Shown here: positions 1 to 9,388 of the stretch, in pieces
Numbering within the stretch: the stretch's first letter is position 1
How the letters are laid out: the number at the start of each line of letters is the position of its first letter
Assembly: GCA_950295325.1 (NCBI GenBank)
Contig: OX485806.1
Span: 40,612,001 to 40,676,000 of the forward strand
Source of the DNA: Polytrichum commune
Lineage: Eukaryota > Streptophyta > Polytrichopsida > Polytrichales > Polytrichaceae
Direction of reading: 5' to 3'
Length of the DNA: 64,000 nucleotides
Position numbers and translations under genes: made by a program
The notes under the pieces: generated by a model
Database searches by the model: none
The model's input: only the letters and a program-made list of their open reading frames with translations
What the model was told of the DNA's origin: nothing

Positions 1-1302
1 GTATCGGGAGGTGTGGGCAGACGGGTGAATTACGATGTTGAAGTTTTGGGCCCAGATTTGCAATGGTTCATGCAGTATAGTGGTTTCGGAGAGACAACGG
101 TGCTCTCGCTTTACACGAGGACTGGGCCCAATTCCACATGGAGAAAGTACATGAAGGCAAAACATGTACTGGACATTCAAACGGATGGGAGCCGGGTATT
201 GATAATGTGCAAATCGCCTGAACGGAAGAAGGACTTCAAGGTTGCAGCACTCGTGGAGACTTTCTCATATGCGGATGTGAATGAAGAGCTCAACAATGAG
301 GGAGAGAACATCCGCTTATTGAACGGTGATTTCCTCACCTATTGTATACTATATTGCGAGACCAATGTGCACACGAAGTCCGTGGAGGAGAGGTCAGTAA
401 TGATCGAGCAGGACTACAAGTCTGCTCTAGCACGAGTGAAGGTTATAGTTGAGGAGGCAAAGGCGGCAAGGTTGGAAGCATCTTTGAAGAAGAAGGAAAT
501 CCGCGATGGCAAGAGGAAGGATCTTGCTGATGTACGTGCCACCTCGTCTAGGAAGAAGACGAGACCCGATGAAGGACAACCACTGATTGTCGAAGACACT
601 GACGGCCAGGATGTTGTCTCCAAGAGAGGCAAGAAGAAAACACCTGAGGATAGTCCATTTCTTGAACTCGAGAAGATTCCCAAGCGATCAATGCATGGGC
701 CTCCAGACAAATCGGTTGGAGACAGGTTGATGGATATGGAGTTGTTCAAGAACAAGTACCAAAGGGTGTGGATATTCGGTGAAGGCGTGAATGGCTATGT
801 CAATATTGACAATATAGAGCGGGGAGATGCAGGGTATAATTGCCGACCCATATTCGAGGCGCATTTGAAGGAGATCAAGACATGGTTATTCAACTATGCC
901 TTCATTCCGAAGATTCATCCCAACTTCTTGACAATCGTTCCTTCGGATAGGCGAACTAAACCATTCAATTTTGAGGAGGTGAAGGACAAATCATTCCACG
1001 TGGTAAATGGACAGCACACGTTAGCAGCCTGTCTCGAGTATGTGAATGACCCTAGCAGCACAGATGAGGTGAAGAGGTTTCTCTCAAAATGGCCTTGTAA
1101 TGTGGTCTGGGCCCCTGAAGGTGATGACGACCCTCTGTTCCACCTCTCTGGTGTTCTGAACCTGGATAGTGAGTACAGGAAGCACTTTCCGTCATTTACG
1201 GAGTGCATTCAGCACGCTAGGAAGACCTGGATTAGGCGAGGAAGACCTGACCGAACTGTACGCGAGAAGGCTAGCAACACGGAAGCTTTTAAGAAGTGGA
1301 AG
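1..1302 (+). CDS. Exon 1: N-terminal region and ParB/Srx-like domain
   Basis: The frame is open from base 1, so the exon is probably truncated by the window edge; a GTG at 13 is only an internal codon. Codons 1-150 from base 13 match nothing I recognise. A Lys/Arg-rich stretch at about 485-640 (KKKEIRDGKRKD, SSRKKTRPD) looks like a nuclear localisation signal. From about 690 the sequence becomes ParB-like: a hydrophobic strand, PIFEAHLKEI, then FHVVNGQHTLAAC at about 991-1030. ParB/sulfiredoxin-superfamily domains carry a DGxHR loop that binds nucleotide; here it reads NGQHT, with Asp and Arg replaced, so activity may be lost. The exon ends TGGAAG at 1302 before GTATTT. Intron 1 (1303-1452) contains a 22-bp hairpin repeat. 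Confidence 0.6.
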
Positions 1303-4300
1303 GTATTTTTCAAACCTGTGACTTTTGAATTTCTCATTTCTGTGACTCCCACGGGTGTTCACCCGTGGGCGACTATCATGTTGTTGGTGATTGCTGCAAA
1401 TACATGGAGGTTTTTTTCATAGAGATTGATACATTGCCGGTGTTTGATATAGGCATTTATTACGTGCGTCATGTGGACGTTCCGCGTGGAGAAGGAGACC
1501 AACCTGATCATGGAGCACGTCTTGCCTGTATTGGGCGATGACATATGGAGGAAGTGGGAGCGGATATTCAAGGATTACGAGAGTGGTGACTATGTAGACC
1601 CGAAGACCGGAGCTCTTATGAAAGAGACAAAGGGGTTTAAGTCGAAGAAGGTGGTCAAGAACGACCTGAAACAATTTCGGGGCTTGACAGAGATGAAGCT
1701 CGACATGGCAGCGAATCAAATCCTCACCACCAGAGATGGAGAGGAGCACCCTCGACATACCTTGAAGACTGTGCGCGATTGGGCGATGAACAGGAAAAAG
1801 AAGAATGAAACTTATATCGCGATGGCACAGTGTCTAGACCCGACTCCATTGTACATTGTCCACATCGATCAGAAAGAGACCATTGATCGTGATTGTTGGA
1901 GAGTATGGAAGTATGCGAATAAGTTTGGTAAACCCCAGCGAGAACGACTTGTAGACTTGCTTGGAGCGGAGTACCTTCTTGGCGCTATGAACCCCACAAG
2001 GAAGAGAGTACCTATTCCGGACCGGTTTAAAGAAGGAGTGAGGAACATTTTAGGTACACATAACACCGAGGTTACACCCGAGCATGTCGTGTTGTCTATT
2101 GACAACAACTACAAGATCAGTGGTGGGACAGTGCTTGCACCAGTCCTGCACGCGTACATGGACACAAGGTTTCTCCCCGGAGTCCAGGCGGGAAAAGACA
2201 CTGGGGGGCGTGTGAAGGAGTGTATGGATTCCACTCTGCAAGGTCTTCGTCGTGATTTCCCAGGCATTTTAAACTCCCCCCAATTGTGGACTGTGATTTC
2301 AGAATATCCGGATCGGCATTTCATTCACAATGTGCTGAAGGTGCACCTTCCGAGCAACGCCAGATTTTGTGACGCCTTATACCATGGCACTAAAGAGGAG
2401 AAAATTGCATCTCGCGATTGCTTCTTCGAATCAAATGCTCTTCGGGTTACAAACTGCATTTTTCCGAATAGGGGCGAATCAAGTTCGGAGGTGGCTGTGC
2501 GGCTCTGTGGAGGCCGGAAGATGTTGGACGTCCATGACCCGGGGCGATATAAACGTTATTCAGTGAAAAGGGCGTATTCCAATGAGGAGGCCAAGTGTTT
2601 ATTCAAGGGGGAGTTGAGGATGCAGACCTACATAGATATCATCAAGCCTTCATGTCTTGAGGGGTCTTCTTTTCTCAATATTTGTGGAGGCAATAAGGCG
2701 CACATAGTGGCACATGTAAGTAATGAGCATCTTTTCCCCTAAGTGGTTCTTGAATTTCTGAATATTATCGTTGGTTTGGATGGTGTTTTGGATAACCTAA
2801 CCATAAACCAGGTTGGGAGGCCCACGGGTGAACACCCGTGGGCCTAGACATCCACCTGCTTTATATCCACCTGGTTGATAGCCACCTTCTCGATAGCTTT
2901 CCTGACAATTAGTTGGTAGACAAATAGTTGGGACTATTGGTTTAATTCTATTCGCTTTTGGATGTAGACTAATTTGATTGAGAAGTTATTTATCTCATGC
3001 CTTGGTTTTTGCAGGCATTGGGTATGAAGGTGTTGAATATTGTGCCGGCAGAGATGCTAGAGGTGGCGAAGACGAAGATGATTGCCGCAGTTGACTGGAG
3101 CATACAAAGGTGGAATGAGGAAGGAAAATTCGCTGCCCAGGATTTGGAAGAGGAAGAAGGGCGTATCGATGTGGATTCCATCATTGAGCGCGAGATTGGA
3201 AAAAAGCGTGCGAATGACATAAATGAAGAGGACGTAGAAGAGGAGGAGGAGGAGGAGGAAGAGGTGGAGGAGGAAGATGACCCAGTTGTTGTCCTAGGGG
3301 AGTCTGCGGAGGAAGAGGAAGTGGCCGACGAAGAGGAAGAGGAAGAGGAAGAGGAAGAGGAAGAAGAGGTGGTCATGGACGACGCACTGGCGGAGGCCAT
3401 GGCTGAGGTCATGGCAGAGGTGGAGGAGGAGGCCTTCAATTACAAGGCGTCAGCCATGGCGGAGGCCTCTTTGGAGGCCATGTCCCCGGAGCAGGTTCCC
3501 CACGGGTGTTCACCCGTGGGGGAGGGGGAGGGGGAGGGTGAGGAGGAGCGGCAAGAGGATGCTTCCAACTTAGAGGAAGTTGGTCGTCCACAAGCCGAGC
3601 ACAGTGTCCATCACCCTGTGGGATCTTTCTCGTCTGGGATCCCATCTACACCCGGCCGCGGGTTTGCACAGTTTGACACATCTAGACGAAGTCAAGAACA
3701 ACTAGATGCTCAACCTATGGAAGAATATGAGGAGGATGAGCGTCCGCAGTCAGCTAATCCTGCTGCAAGGTCTGCATCGAAACCGACTGCAAGAAAGAAA
3801 ATGAAAGCTCCTCGAAGGGGAAGGTCATCTCTACGTCCTGCTAGAGTTGGAGATCACTCGCGGTCTTCGGAGGCAACGGAGCATTCTGGTCTTTATCGCG
3901 AGGTTGAATCTGGCCAAGCGGATGTTCCGCGGGATGCAATCATGTCTGAAGCTGTGCATGTTGAAGGGACAAACACAGATTTGAACGTCAGCTCACCTGT
4001 TGAGGACGTTGCCGCTGCCGTTCTCGAGGTGCTAGGACATGGGCGATCAAATCGTGATTCACCTGGTGTTGTGGTTGCAGAAGAGCCTACTGTAGCGGCA
4101 CCATCCAATGAAGCAGAGGAGGTTATTCGAACCGAAGTCATATGCTTGGATAGTGATGACGATGTGCCCGAAAGATGCGTAGAACTAGACGTGAGGGTGA
4201 AGGTGAGAGATCGAGTTCCACATCGGATTCGGGGGACGTTTGCGGACTACATGACGGATGATTCCGAGGATGAGGATTATGGGAAGCCTGGGTACAACAG

Positions 4301-6175
4301 AGTGAAACTCAACTTTGTTGATGACCCTCACCCGGTATTTGCTGGGAGACCTGACATGGGCAAGGAATCGGATGGGAAGGACAAGGTGCATTTTGCCCCA
4401 TTTGTGGACAAATACTTGGTAGATGTGCCCGAGAACGTGCGATTGAATCTTGCGCATTTGTACACGTCGTACGATTATCACAAGATGTTCGCTTATCTCT
4501 CCACACCAGCGTTTTGTGAAGCAGTGAAGGTGAAACATATTCTTCATGCCGCTGCATTAAAGAAAATGAGAAAGAGATGGACAGCGTTCGAAGCTCCCAA
4601 ACATCGTGATGAACGAGGTCAATTCGCGGGGTCCTCGGCCGCTCAAGCCGGCAGTGTTGTGGACTCTACGTTGGAGATCATTGACATTACTGGAGTGCCA
4701 GAGTCTCCAAGGAGGGAAGTCGATGTTGCAGTTGCGGAGTCCTCAAGCCCTCATGTCGAACGTGTTGCTGAGGGTCAACCGGCATCGTCCGAAATGGTAA
4801 TACATACTCCCTTTCCAATGCTATATTGTGTTTGGCGGTGGAAGCAAACTCGTCAAGATTTCTAAAAGTGTCTTTGCAACAGGTGTTGGTTGCGGCAGAA
4901 CGGGATGTCATTCCACCGAGTTCTCATGACGACCCTGCACATGGTGGGGATCCCCCCCTAAGCCAAGCTCAAGGTATCATATATAGTGTTATTTGAATGC
5001 AATTGGTCCCACGGGTGAACACCCGTGGGACCACCTGTTTATACTTTTCAATTTCCATACAAATTGTTATCTCTCGAGTAATATTTATATAAGGGACTTT
5101 TGATATTGTGCCCACGGGTGTTCACCCGTGGGAGATTATGGGTTTGAGCGTGTGGATCTCATAAGTCATGTGTGCATGTGGTCACAGGTCATACAGCCAC
5201 TGCCGGAATACCACCTTCGGTACGATATTTTCCTCGATCTCGCAAAACTAATCCATAAATGTGGAGGCATTCTTTTATCTTGCATACTCATGTGTACCCA
5301 ACGTGTTGTTTCATTCGATAAAAATCATGTAGAATATACTTTTTCCTTAGATAGAAATTCTTTACAATGACTTTCAATTTTGTCATCGCCAGATCCTCAC
5401 CTCTCCAACCACTGTTGTCCATCGGAGAGAGAAGATATGGTTAGTGCTGGATGTGAACGGGATCCTGGTGAGGTCAACAAAGTGCGACAATGTCAACACC
5501 AGGAAGACTCTTGAATCACAACATAGCCCTCAGATAACTGGGGAGTTGGTTCCACTCTTTCTCCCATATAGTGCCCTCATACCTAGGAGAGGACTGGGAC
5601 GCTTTCTGCGTTTTGTTCTCTCAAACTTCCATGTTGTCATCTGGTCGTCGAAGCTTATGAAGAATCTTCAGCCAATTGTCCGGCACTTCTTCAATGGTTG
5701 TAGACATCCAGAGTATGTGTTTGGGCAAGAATTGTGTCACACTCTGAAGGATGAGAGAGGACAAGTTCTTCCTAGTCCTATGAATGCTGATTCAAGCTTC
5801 TTCATGAAAGACCTGTGCGCATTTTTTGAGTGGAGCCGGACGCATCCAGTGCCGCATACGAAGCAACCCAGTCATAGGACTACATTACTTGTTGATGACT
5901 CCCCTTACAAATGCATCCCAAACCCTCCTGGGAGCTACATTAACCCTGTACCATTTATGTCAAACCAAAGCTTGGATACTCTGCATAGTTACCTGCAAAG
6001 GCTCTTGAGTTCTCAACAGTATGTGCCAGATTTTGTGGGGAGCAACCCTTATCCATCAGGACAGGGACCCTTCAATCTAGAGCTGCCAAGTTCTCTGATT
6101 TATAAGCAATCATTAGTTAGACATAAAATACTGACTTCTGCCCGTATGGTTCCAGAGGCTCAGATGTTAATGTAG
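1..6175 (+). CDS. Spliced ParB-like / degenerate DNA-methylase-like / FCP1-like fusion gene, 5' partial
   Basis: Proposed exons: 1-1302, 1453-2715, 3015-4796, 4883-4973, 5188-5219, 5393-6175. Every junction has GT/AG ends and the phases agree (0,0,0,1,0), so one reading frame runs from the window edge to the TAG at 6173-6175. Domain order is an unrecognised N-terminal region, a basic NLS-like segment, a ParB/Srx-like domain with a VNGQHT motif, a methyltransferase-like domain split by intron 2, a long Glu-rich and Ser-rich linker, and an FCP1/NLI-type phosphatase fold. Gene structure and phase are seen in the sequence; domain names come from motif recognition. Exons 4 and 5 are short and least certain, so the FCP1 part could be a separate gene. 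The start lies before the window. The gene on the minus strand at 55.8-59.7 kb shares the first two modules. Confidence 0.6.
1348..1369 (+). repeat. 22-bp hairpin repeat, copy 1 (TT form), in intron 1
   Basis: Perfect inverted repeat CCCACGGGTG-TT-CACCCGTGGG, inside the intron at 1303-1452. Confidence 0.95.
1453..2715 (+). CDS. Exon 2: degenerate DNA-methyltransferase-like domain, first part
   Basis: The acceptor GATATAG ends at 1452 and the donor CAT|GTAAGT follows 2715; phase is 0 at both ends. Near 2077-2120 the text PEHVVLSIDNNYKISGG sits where beta-class N4-cytosine/N6-adenine DNA methylases have the catalytic [DNS]PP[YFW] motif IV. Here it reads DNNY, with both prolines lost. Near 2600-2715 the run of GELRMQTYIDIIKPS and then SSFLNICGGNKAHIVAH aligns with the family's late helix plus motif I, which is normally DPFxGSGTT. 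The Asp and the GxG spacing are altered. Motif order IV then I is that of beta-class enzymes. The fold is likely kept and catalysis is doubtful. No other family fits as well, but a profile search would decide. Confidence 0.5.
2821..2842 (-). repeat. 22-bp hairpin repeat, copy 2 (AA form), in intron 2
   Basis: CCCACGGGTG-AA-CACCCGTGGG, the reverse complement of the TT form, inside the 2716-3014 intron. One or two flanking bases extend the pairing. Confidence 0.95.
3015..4796 (+). CDS. Exon 3: end of methylase-like domain, acidic linker, SUMO-interacting-like motifs
   Basis: The acceptor TTTTTGCAG ends at 3014. The exon opens ALGMKVLNIVPAEMLEVAKTKM, which continues the motif-I helix of exon 2 exactly as LGRxFIGIExDPEYxxIAxxR does in DNA methylases; this supports both the splice and the family call. 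At about 3220-3430 comes a Glu-dominated low-complexity tract. Then follow Ser/Pro/Arg-rich disordered sequence and two hydrophobic-acidic motifs, VICLDSDDD (about 4138-4164) and LEIIDIT (about 4671-4692), which resemble SUMO-interacting motifs. The conserved-looking block at 4280-4600 (YNRVKLNFVDDPHPVF, then FVDKYLVDVPENVRLNLAHLY) is unrecognised. The donor is ATG|GTAATA after 4796. A hairpin repeat lies inside the open frame at 3499. Confidence 0.55.
3222..3432 (+). repeat. GAG/GAA trinucleotide low-complexity tract (poly-Glu)
   Basis: Near-continuous GAG, GAA and GAC codons give long Glu runs in exon 3. The opposite strand reads as an apparent poly-Ser frame, which is only a shadow. Confidence 0.85.
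3499..3520 (+). repeat. 22-bp hairpin repeat, copy 3 (TT form), within the exon 3 frame
   Basis: CCCACGGGTG-TT-CACCCGTGGG with one extra C:G pair outside. The frame stays open across it (VPHGCSPVGE). AGCAG|GTTCCC just before it could act as a donor, but no acceptor that keeps the frame was convincing. Confidence 0.9.
4883..5219 (+). CDS. Exons 4 and 5 (4883-4973, 5188-5219), tentative linker exons
   Basis: Exon 4 follows TTTGCAACAG and ends CAAG|GTATCA, encoding VLVAAERDVIPPSSHDD and on. Exon 5 follows TGGTCACAG and ends TTCG|GTACGA. Together they return the frame to phase 0, which fits exon 6. They are called on splice signals and phase alone. The intron between them (4974-5187) carries two hairpin repeats in opposite orientation. 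Confidence 0.4.
5008..5029 (-). repeat. 22-bp hairpin repeat, copy 4 (AA form), intronic
   Basis: CCCACGGGTG-AA-CACCCGTGGG; lies 81 bp before copy 5, which is in the opposite orientation. Confidence 0.95.
5111..5132 (+). repeat. 22-bp hairpin repeat, copy 5 (TT form), intronic
   Basis: CCCACGGGTG-TT-CACCCGTGGG in the same proposed intron as copy 4. Confidence 0.95.
5393..6175 (+). CDS. Exon 6: FCP1/NLI-type phosphatase-like domain
   Basis: The acceptor CATCGCCAG ends at 5392 and the frame runs to TAG at 6175. Motif 1 reads LVLDVNGILVRST; HAD-superfamily FCP1/SCP phosphatases have DxDxT/V, and the second Asp (general acid/base) is Asn here. NFHVVIWSSKLMKNLQPIV matches the motif-2 region (xxWTS). 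LLVDDSPYKCIPNPPGSYINP matches motif 3 (xxDDSP plus the NPxN loop). The second domain of this type, on the minus strand at 27734-28495, has the same D-x-N change. Plant relatives with DLNG in motif 1 are known, so the change may be a family trait rather than decay. FCP1-type proteins dephosphorylate Ser in proteins such as the RNA polymerase II tail; the substrate here is unknown. Confidence 0.75.
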   Translation: MLTSPTTVVHRREKIWLVLDVNGILVRSTKCDNVNTRKTLESQHSPQITGELVPLFLPYSALIPRRGLGRFLRFVLSNFHVVIWSSKLMKNLQPIVRHFFNGCRHPEYVFGQELCHTLKDERGQVLPSPMNADSSFFMKDLCAFFEWSRTHPVPHTKQPSHRTTLLVDDSPYKCIPNPPGSYINPVPFMSNQSLDTLHSYLQRLLSSQQYVPDFVGSNPYPSGQGPFNLELPSSLIYKQSLVRHKILTSARMVPEAQMLM

Positions 6176-6856
6176 ATTCCCTATTGGGGCCGCCTATAGT
6201 GCACATTTGCACTATCGGTACATTGTATTTGAAATGAGTGGATCTGAAACTTTGTTGCCTTTCAACTTCATTTGAAACTTGTTTTGGTTTTGTGGATTTT
6301 CTTCATGCAAACATGTCATGGTCATGAATGTATCTCACTGGGAGTCTACTACTTTGCAACACTGCGGTGTTAGAGAATACCCGACTATTTCCGACCACAG
6401 TGAATGTCTGGCATTGTCCCACGGGTGTTCACCCGTGGCAATGTGGTAGTTGATTCAATGAATGTATCAGGCCACTTGGACAATGTTAGTTGTGTTTTTG
6501 GGAATTATGGTTGTCATAGCGAATTTTAATATGTAGGACTTAGTCGGCTATAATTCATATGTTTTGAACATGTTCATCTTTACTAAAGGGCAACGGACGG
6601 GCTCCTCTTGCACATAATGTCCTTCTTCCATGGACTCTTATGTTATTGTATCCTAACAGCATTCCCCATTCCAAACGCGACCTAAGAACTATATTGCCAG
6701 TCCACCATGTCGACAACGTCCTCCGGATGCTAACGCCGACTTCGCCGAAGTGACATCTCCATGCCCTAAGGTAATTCATTTTCCACATGAATCCCAATTT
6801 TTTTAGTTGTGTTTCATCCCAGGGATTCTAATATCAATTTGTCGTTTGTTGTGGTA
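6176..6856 (+). other. Noncoding or uncertain stretch after the fusion gene
   Basis: Likely 3' flank or UTR up to about 6420. The stretch at 6590-6770 ends in CCTAAG|GTAATT and has a partly open plus frame (LPWTLMLLYPNS and on) that stops just before the donor. I could not make a supported exon of it. Confidence 0.4.
6418..6439 (+). repeat. Hairpin repeat, copy 6 (TT form), outer base pair broken
   Basis: CCACGGGTG-TT-CACCCGTGG with 9-bp arms; the outermost G is C. Confidence 0.9.
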
Positions 6857-7244
6857 GACACATATGCTCCAAACACACGATGTTGCGCTCGCGGTTGCGG
6901 TGGCTGTTCCGGTCGCGGTTGAGGAGGCTGTTCCGGTCGATGTTGCGGGTCCGGTCACACGCGCTCGGGTGAAGAGACACCTTTCTCTCCAAACCACTCA
7001 CCCCAATGAGCCCACGGGCTCGGGAAATAGTTCTGGATGTTGGAGGTGTAGTTCACCCAATACCACCTCATCCATGTCTGATTACGTGGCTGCAAGGGTG
7101 AAACAACTTCGAGAAGCTACAGTTTTGATGGAGGAGAAAAAACGGCTTGAAGAAGTCAAGCGCAAGCAATGTACTATAGCTCAAAGACAACCTCATGACA
7201 AGATGTTGAAAATGATTAAGGATTCATACTCCTCTTGTAGATAG
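6857..7244 (+). CDS. Candidate exon: Ala/Val-rich start, coiled-coil end; unknown function
   Basis: It follows a TTGTGGTAG acceptor and runs open to TAG at 7242-7244. The first third is an imperfect GCGGTTGCG-type repeat giving Ala/Val/Pro. The end (SDYVAARVKQLREATVLMEEKKRLEEVKRKQ) is a likely short coiled coil. I do not recognise a family. It could be a 3' exon of the preceding gene or a small separate gene. Confidence 0.35.
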
Positions 7245-7269
7245 CCGGACCTTTATGGTGATAGATTTT

Positions 7270-7289
7270 CCACGGGTGTTCACCCGTGG
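7270..7289 (+). repeat. Hairpin repeat, copy 7 (TT form), 9-bp arms
   Basis: CCACGGGTG-TT-CACCCGTGG, 26 bp after the stop at 7244. Confidence 0.9.
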
Positions 7290-7452
7290 ATACAACAATT
7301 CATATACTTTGTTCACATTTTTTGTGCCCACTGTGGCATCTATGATTCAATCAAATGATTTTTTGACCCTCATTTGTGTAGTCGGATATGATATGTAGAC
7401 CTTCCTTCATGTGTTATGGATCTTGCATCGTGTGTTGCATGGCGTTGATTGG

Positions 7453-7472
7453 TCACGGGCGTTCACTCGTGG
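7453..7472 (+). repeat. Degenerate hairpin repeat, copy 8
   Basis: TCACGGGCG-TT-CACTCGTGG: recognisably the same repeat with arm mismatches. Confidence 0.7.
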
Positions 7473-7643
7473 TTAGATGTATTTGTATTCTCTGAGTAGT
7501 ATTAAGTGCCCATGATAGCTTTTATGATTAGGCCCATTATATTTGCATACAGTTGTTGACATGCGCATGGTTGTTCCTTAGTGGTATCGACTTATGTTGT
7601 ATTATGGATATACTAGGCTCATCTGTTGCGGGGTGTTGGTTGG

Positions 7644-7663
7644 TCACGAGTGAACACCCATGG
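7644..7663 (-). repeat. Degenerate hairpin repeat, copy 9 (AA form)
   Basis: TCACGAGTG-AA-CACCCATGG: two arm substitutions. Confidence 0.7.
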
Positions 7664-7801
7664 TGACAACTGGGCTAAGTTTTTATGTGGGCTAGAATAA
7701 GCATTATTTTAGCTTATATATATACACCAATGTGCATGAAATAGTGCCCTAGTCTATGTTGATGACCTTCCTCTTGTTCTAAACCTTGTCAATGATGGCA
7801 A

Positions 7802-7823
7802 TTCACGGATATTTACTCGTGAA
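7802..7823 (+). repeat. Strongly degenerate hairpin repeat, copy 10
   Basis: TTCACGGATATTTACTCGTGAA keeps the hairpin outline and the CACGG / CTCGTG arms only. Confidence 0.45.
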
Positions 7824-7903
7824 CCACGTTCCCAATGCACGTTCCCATTGGTACGAATTGTCTCATAATGGCCCAATTGGCTCATTTTAGTTAATATCCC
7901 CAT

Positions 7904-8050
7904 CACACAAAATAGGCTTAAAGCCTAAAACATAAACCACACCAAGCCTCACTCTTTTTATACTTTTAATTGTTTCAATAACACTCCAAATGCAATTCTA
8001 AATAAATTCTAAACATAAAACAAATATGAGCACTCATTTTGGGCTCATAT
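7904..8050 (+). repeat. 147-bp direct repeat, left copy
   Basis: Begins CACACAAAATAGGCTTA and ends GGGCTCATAT. It matches 9018-9164 with only a few substitutions. It contains an internal inverted repeat, ATATGAG / CTCATAT, at its end. Confidence 0.9.
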
Positions 8051-8304
8051 CCATCTCCTATTGCCACCTTATAATGTCTAGTGGTCAACCAACTTGCTAA
8101 TAACTAATCATCTAACTAACATTATGTGTTAACTCTATTAACATAACTAGCTATAACATAATCTAATGTCACACTCGTATGTTCCTTCTCCCTTTATACT
8201 ACTGCAATCTCAACCCCTTGGACAAGTGCCTAGATCCCACACTATTTTAAGGTATGCAACCTTGCTCTAAACCCAACCCGTTCTCCTAATTCCAACTAGC
8301 TAAG

Positions 8305-8645
8305 CATCCACCTTAACCAGTTGCCTCGGCCGGTTCCCAGTTGATTAAATCCACCTTACCAGCTGCCGAAGGCAGTTTCCCAGTTGGTTAAATCCACCTT
8401 ACCAGATACTCCAGTCGGTTCCCAGCTGATTAAATCCACCTTACCAGCTGCCCAGCCGTCTCTCAGCTGATTAAATCCACCTTACCATCTACCGAAGGCA
8501 GTCCCCAGCTAATTAAATCCACCTTACCAGTTGCCCAGCCGTCTCCCAGCTAATTAAATCCACCTTACCAGTTGCCCAGCCGTCTCCCAGCTGATTAAAT
8601 CCACCTTACCAGCTGCCCTAGCCGGTTCCCAGCTGATTAAATCAG
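8305..8645 (+). repeat. Tandem array of about 8 units, 41-bp period
   Basis: Unit begins TTAAATCCACCTTACCAG and continues with a variable GCTGCCxAxCCG part and CCCAGCTGA. Variants alternate between AGCCGTCTCC, GCCGGTTCC and GAAGGCAG middles. Confidence 0.9.
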
Positions 8646-9017
8646 TATCTACTTAATTTCTAACAAACCCCCTAACTAATTACTGTAACCAAACCCACTA
8701 ATTTTACTAAGCCACTACCTAATCCCCACATATTTTCTAGCTCTAAGAGCTCACGTTCCTAGAGGGGAAGGAGAGAATGAGAGGAGGAGGAAGAGAAACG
8801 AAGAGAGGAGAGGAGGAGGAGAGGGCACCCAAGACTACAACCCCTTAACCTTCTCCTATTTAGTAGAACCTTATCCTATCCACTAAATCCTCACCCTCTA
8901 AACCAACAAGAGCATGTTCTAATTCAAACATTTAAATCCAAGGCCCTTCCTCTTGCTTCATCAAGCACTACTCACTTAACCAAAACACTCCCTAATGTCA
9001 CTAAGCTTCTACTTAAC
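8646..9017 (+). other. Noncoding stretch with a purine tract
   Basis: AT-rich, no credible ORF. About 8760-8825 is nearly pure purine (GGAGGAGGAAGAGAAACG type). Confidence 0.6.
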
Positions 9018-9164
9018 CACACAAAATAGGCTTAAGGCCTAAAACATAAATCACACCAAGCCTCACTCTTTTTATACTTTTGATTGTTTCAATAACACTT
9101 CAAATGCAATTCTAAATAAATTCTAAACATAAAACAAATATGAGCACTCATTTTGGGCTCATAT
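9018..9164 (+). repeat. 147-bp direct repeat, right copy
   Basis: Near-identical to 7904-8050. The pair encloses the 41-bp array and may be the terminal repeats of a small nonautonomous element, but no TG...CA ends or target duplication are seen. Confidence 0.85.
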
Positions 9165-9388
9165 ATATATTGTACTATTTCTGGTTACCCCCCGACTGGT
9201 TGAATATTGAAGAATGTGTCTTGCTTACTATAGGTCATATTGCAGTGCTTTGGACATGTAGAGTTGTACATGACTATGCACAGTTATTATGCATAGATCC
9301 ACATTACTCTACACAATTGAGATTAATTTAGATTATCGCTAATGTGGGTGGTCAATGTGGATTGTGGTTGGTATGGATTGTTTTGCAG

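Noticed and set aside
2990-3439. Minus-strand poly-Ser ORF
   Set aside because: Mirror of the GAG/GAA repeat of exon 3 on the plus strand.
1-6175. Endogenised giant-virus origin for the ParB/methylase genes
   Set aside because: Multiple phased introns and no neighbouring viral genes; a viral or bacterial source long ago cannot be excluded but is not shown.
1348-7289. CRISPR-like array from the repeated palindromes
   Set aside because: Spacing is irregular (about 80 to 1500 bp), orientation varies, and copies lie in introns of a spliced gene.
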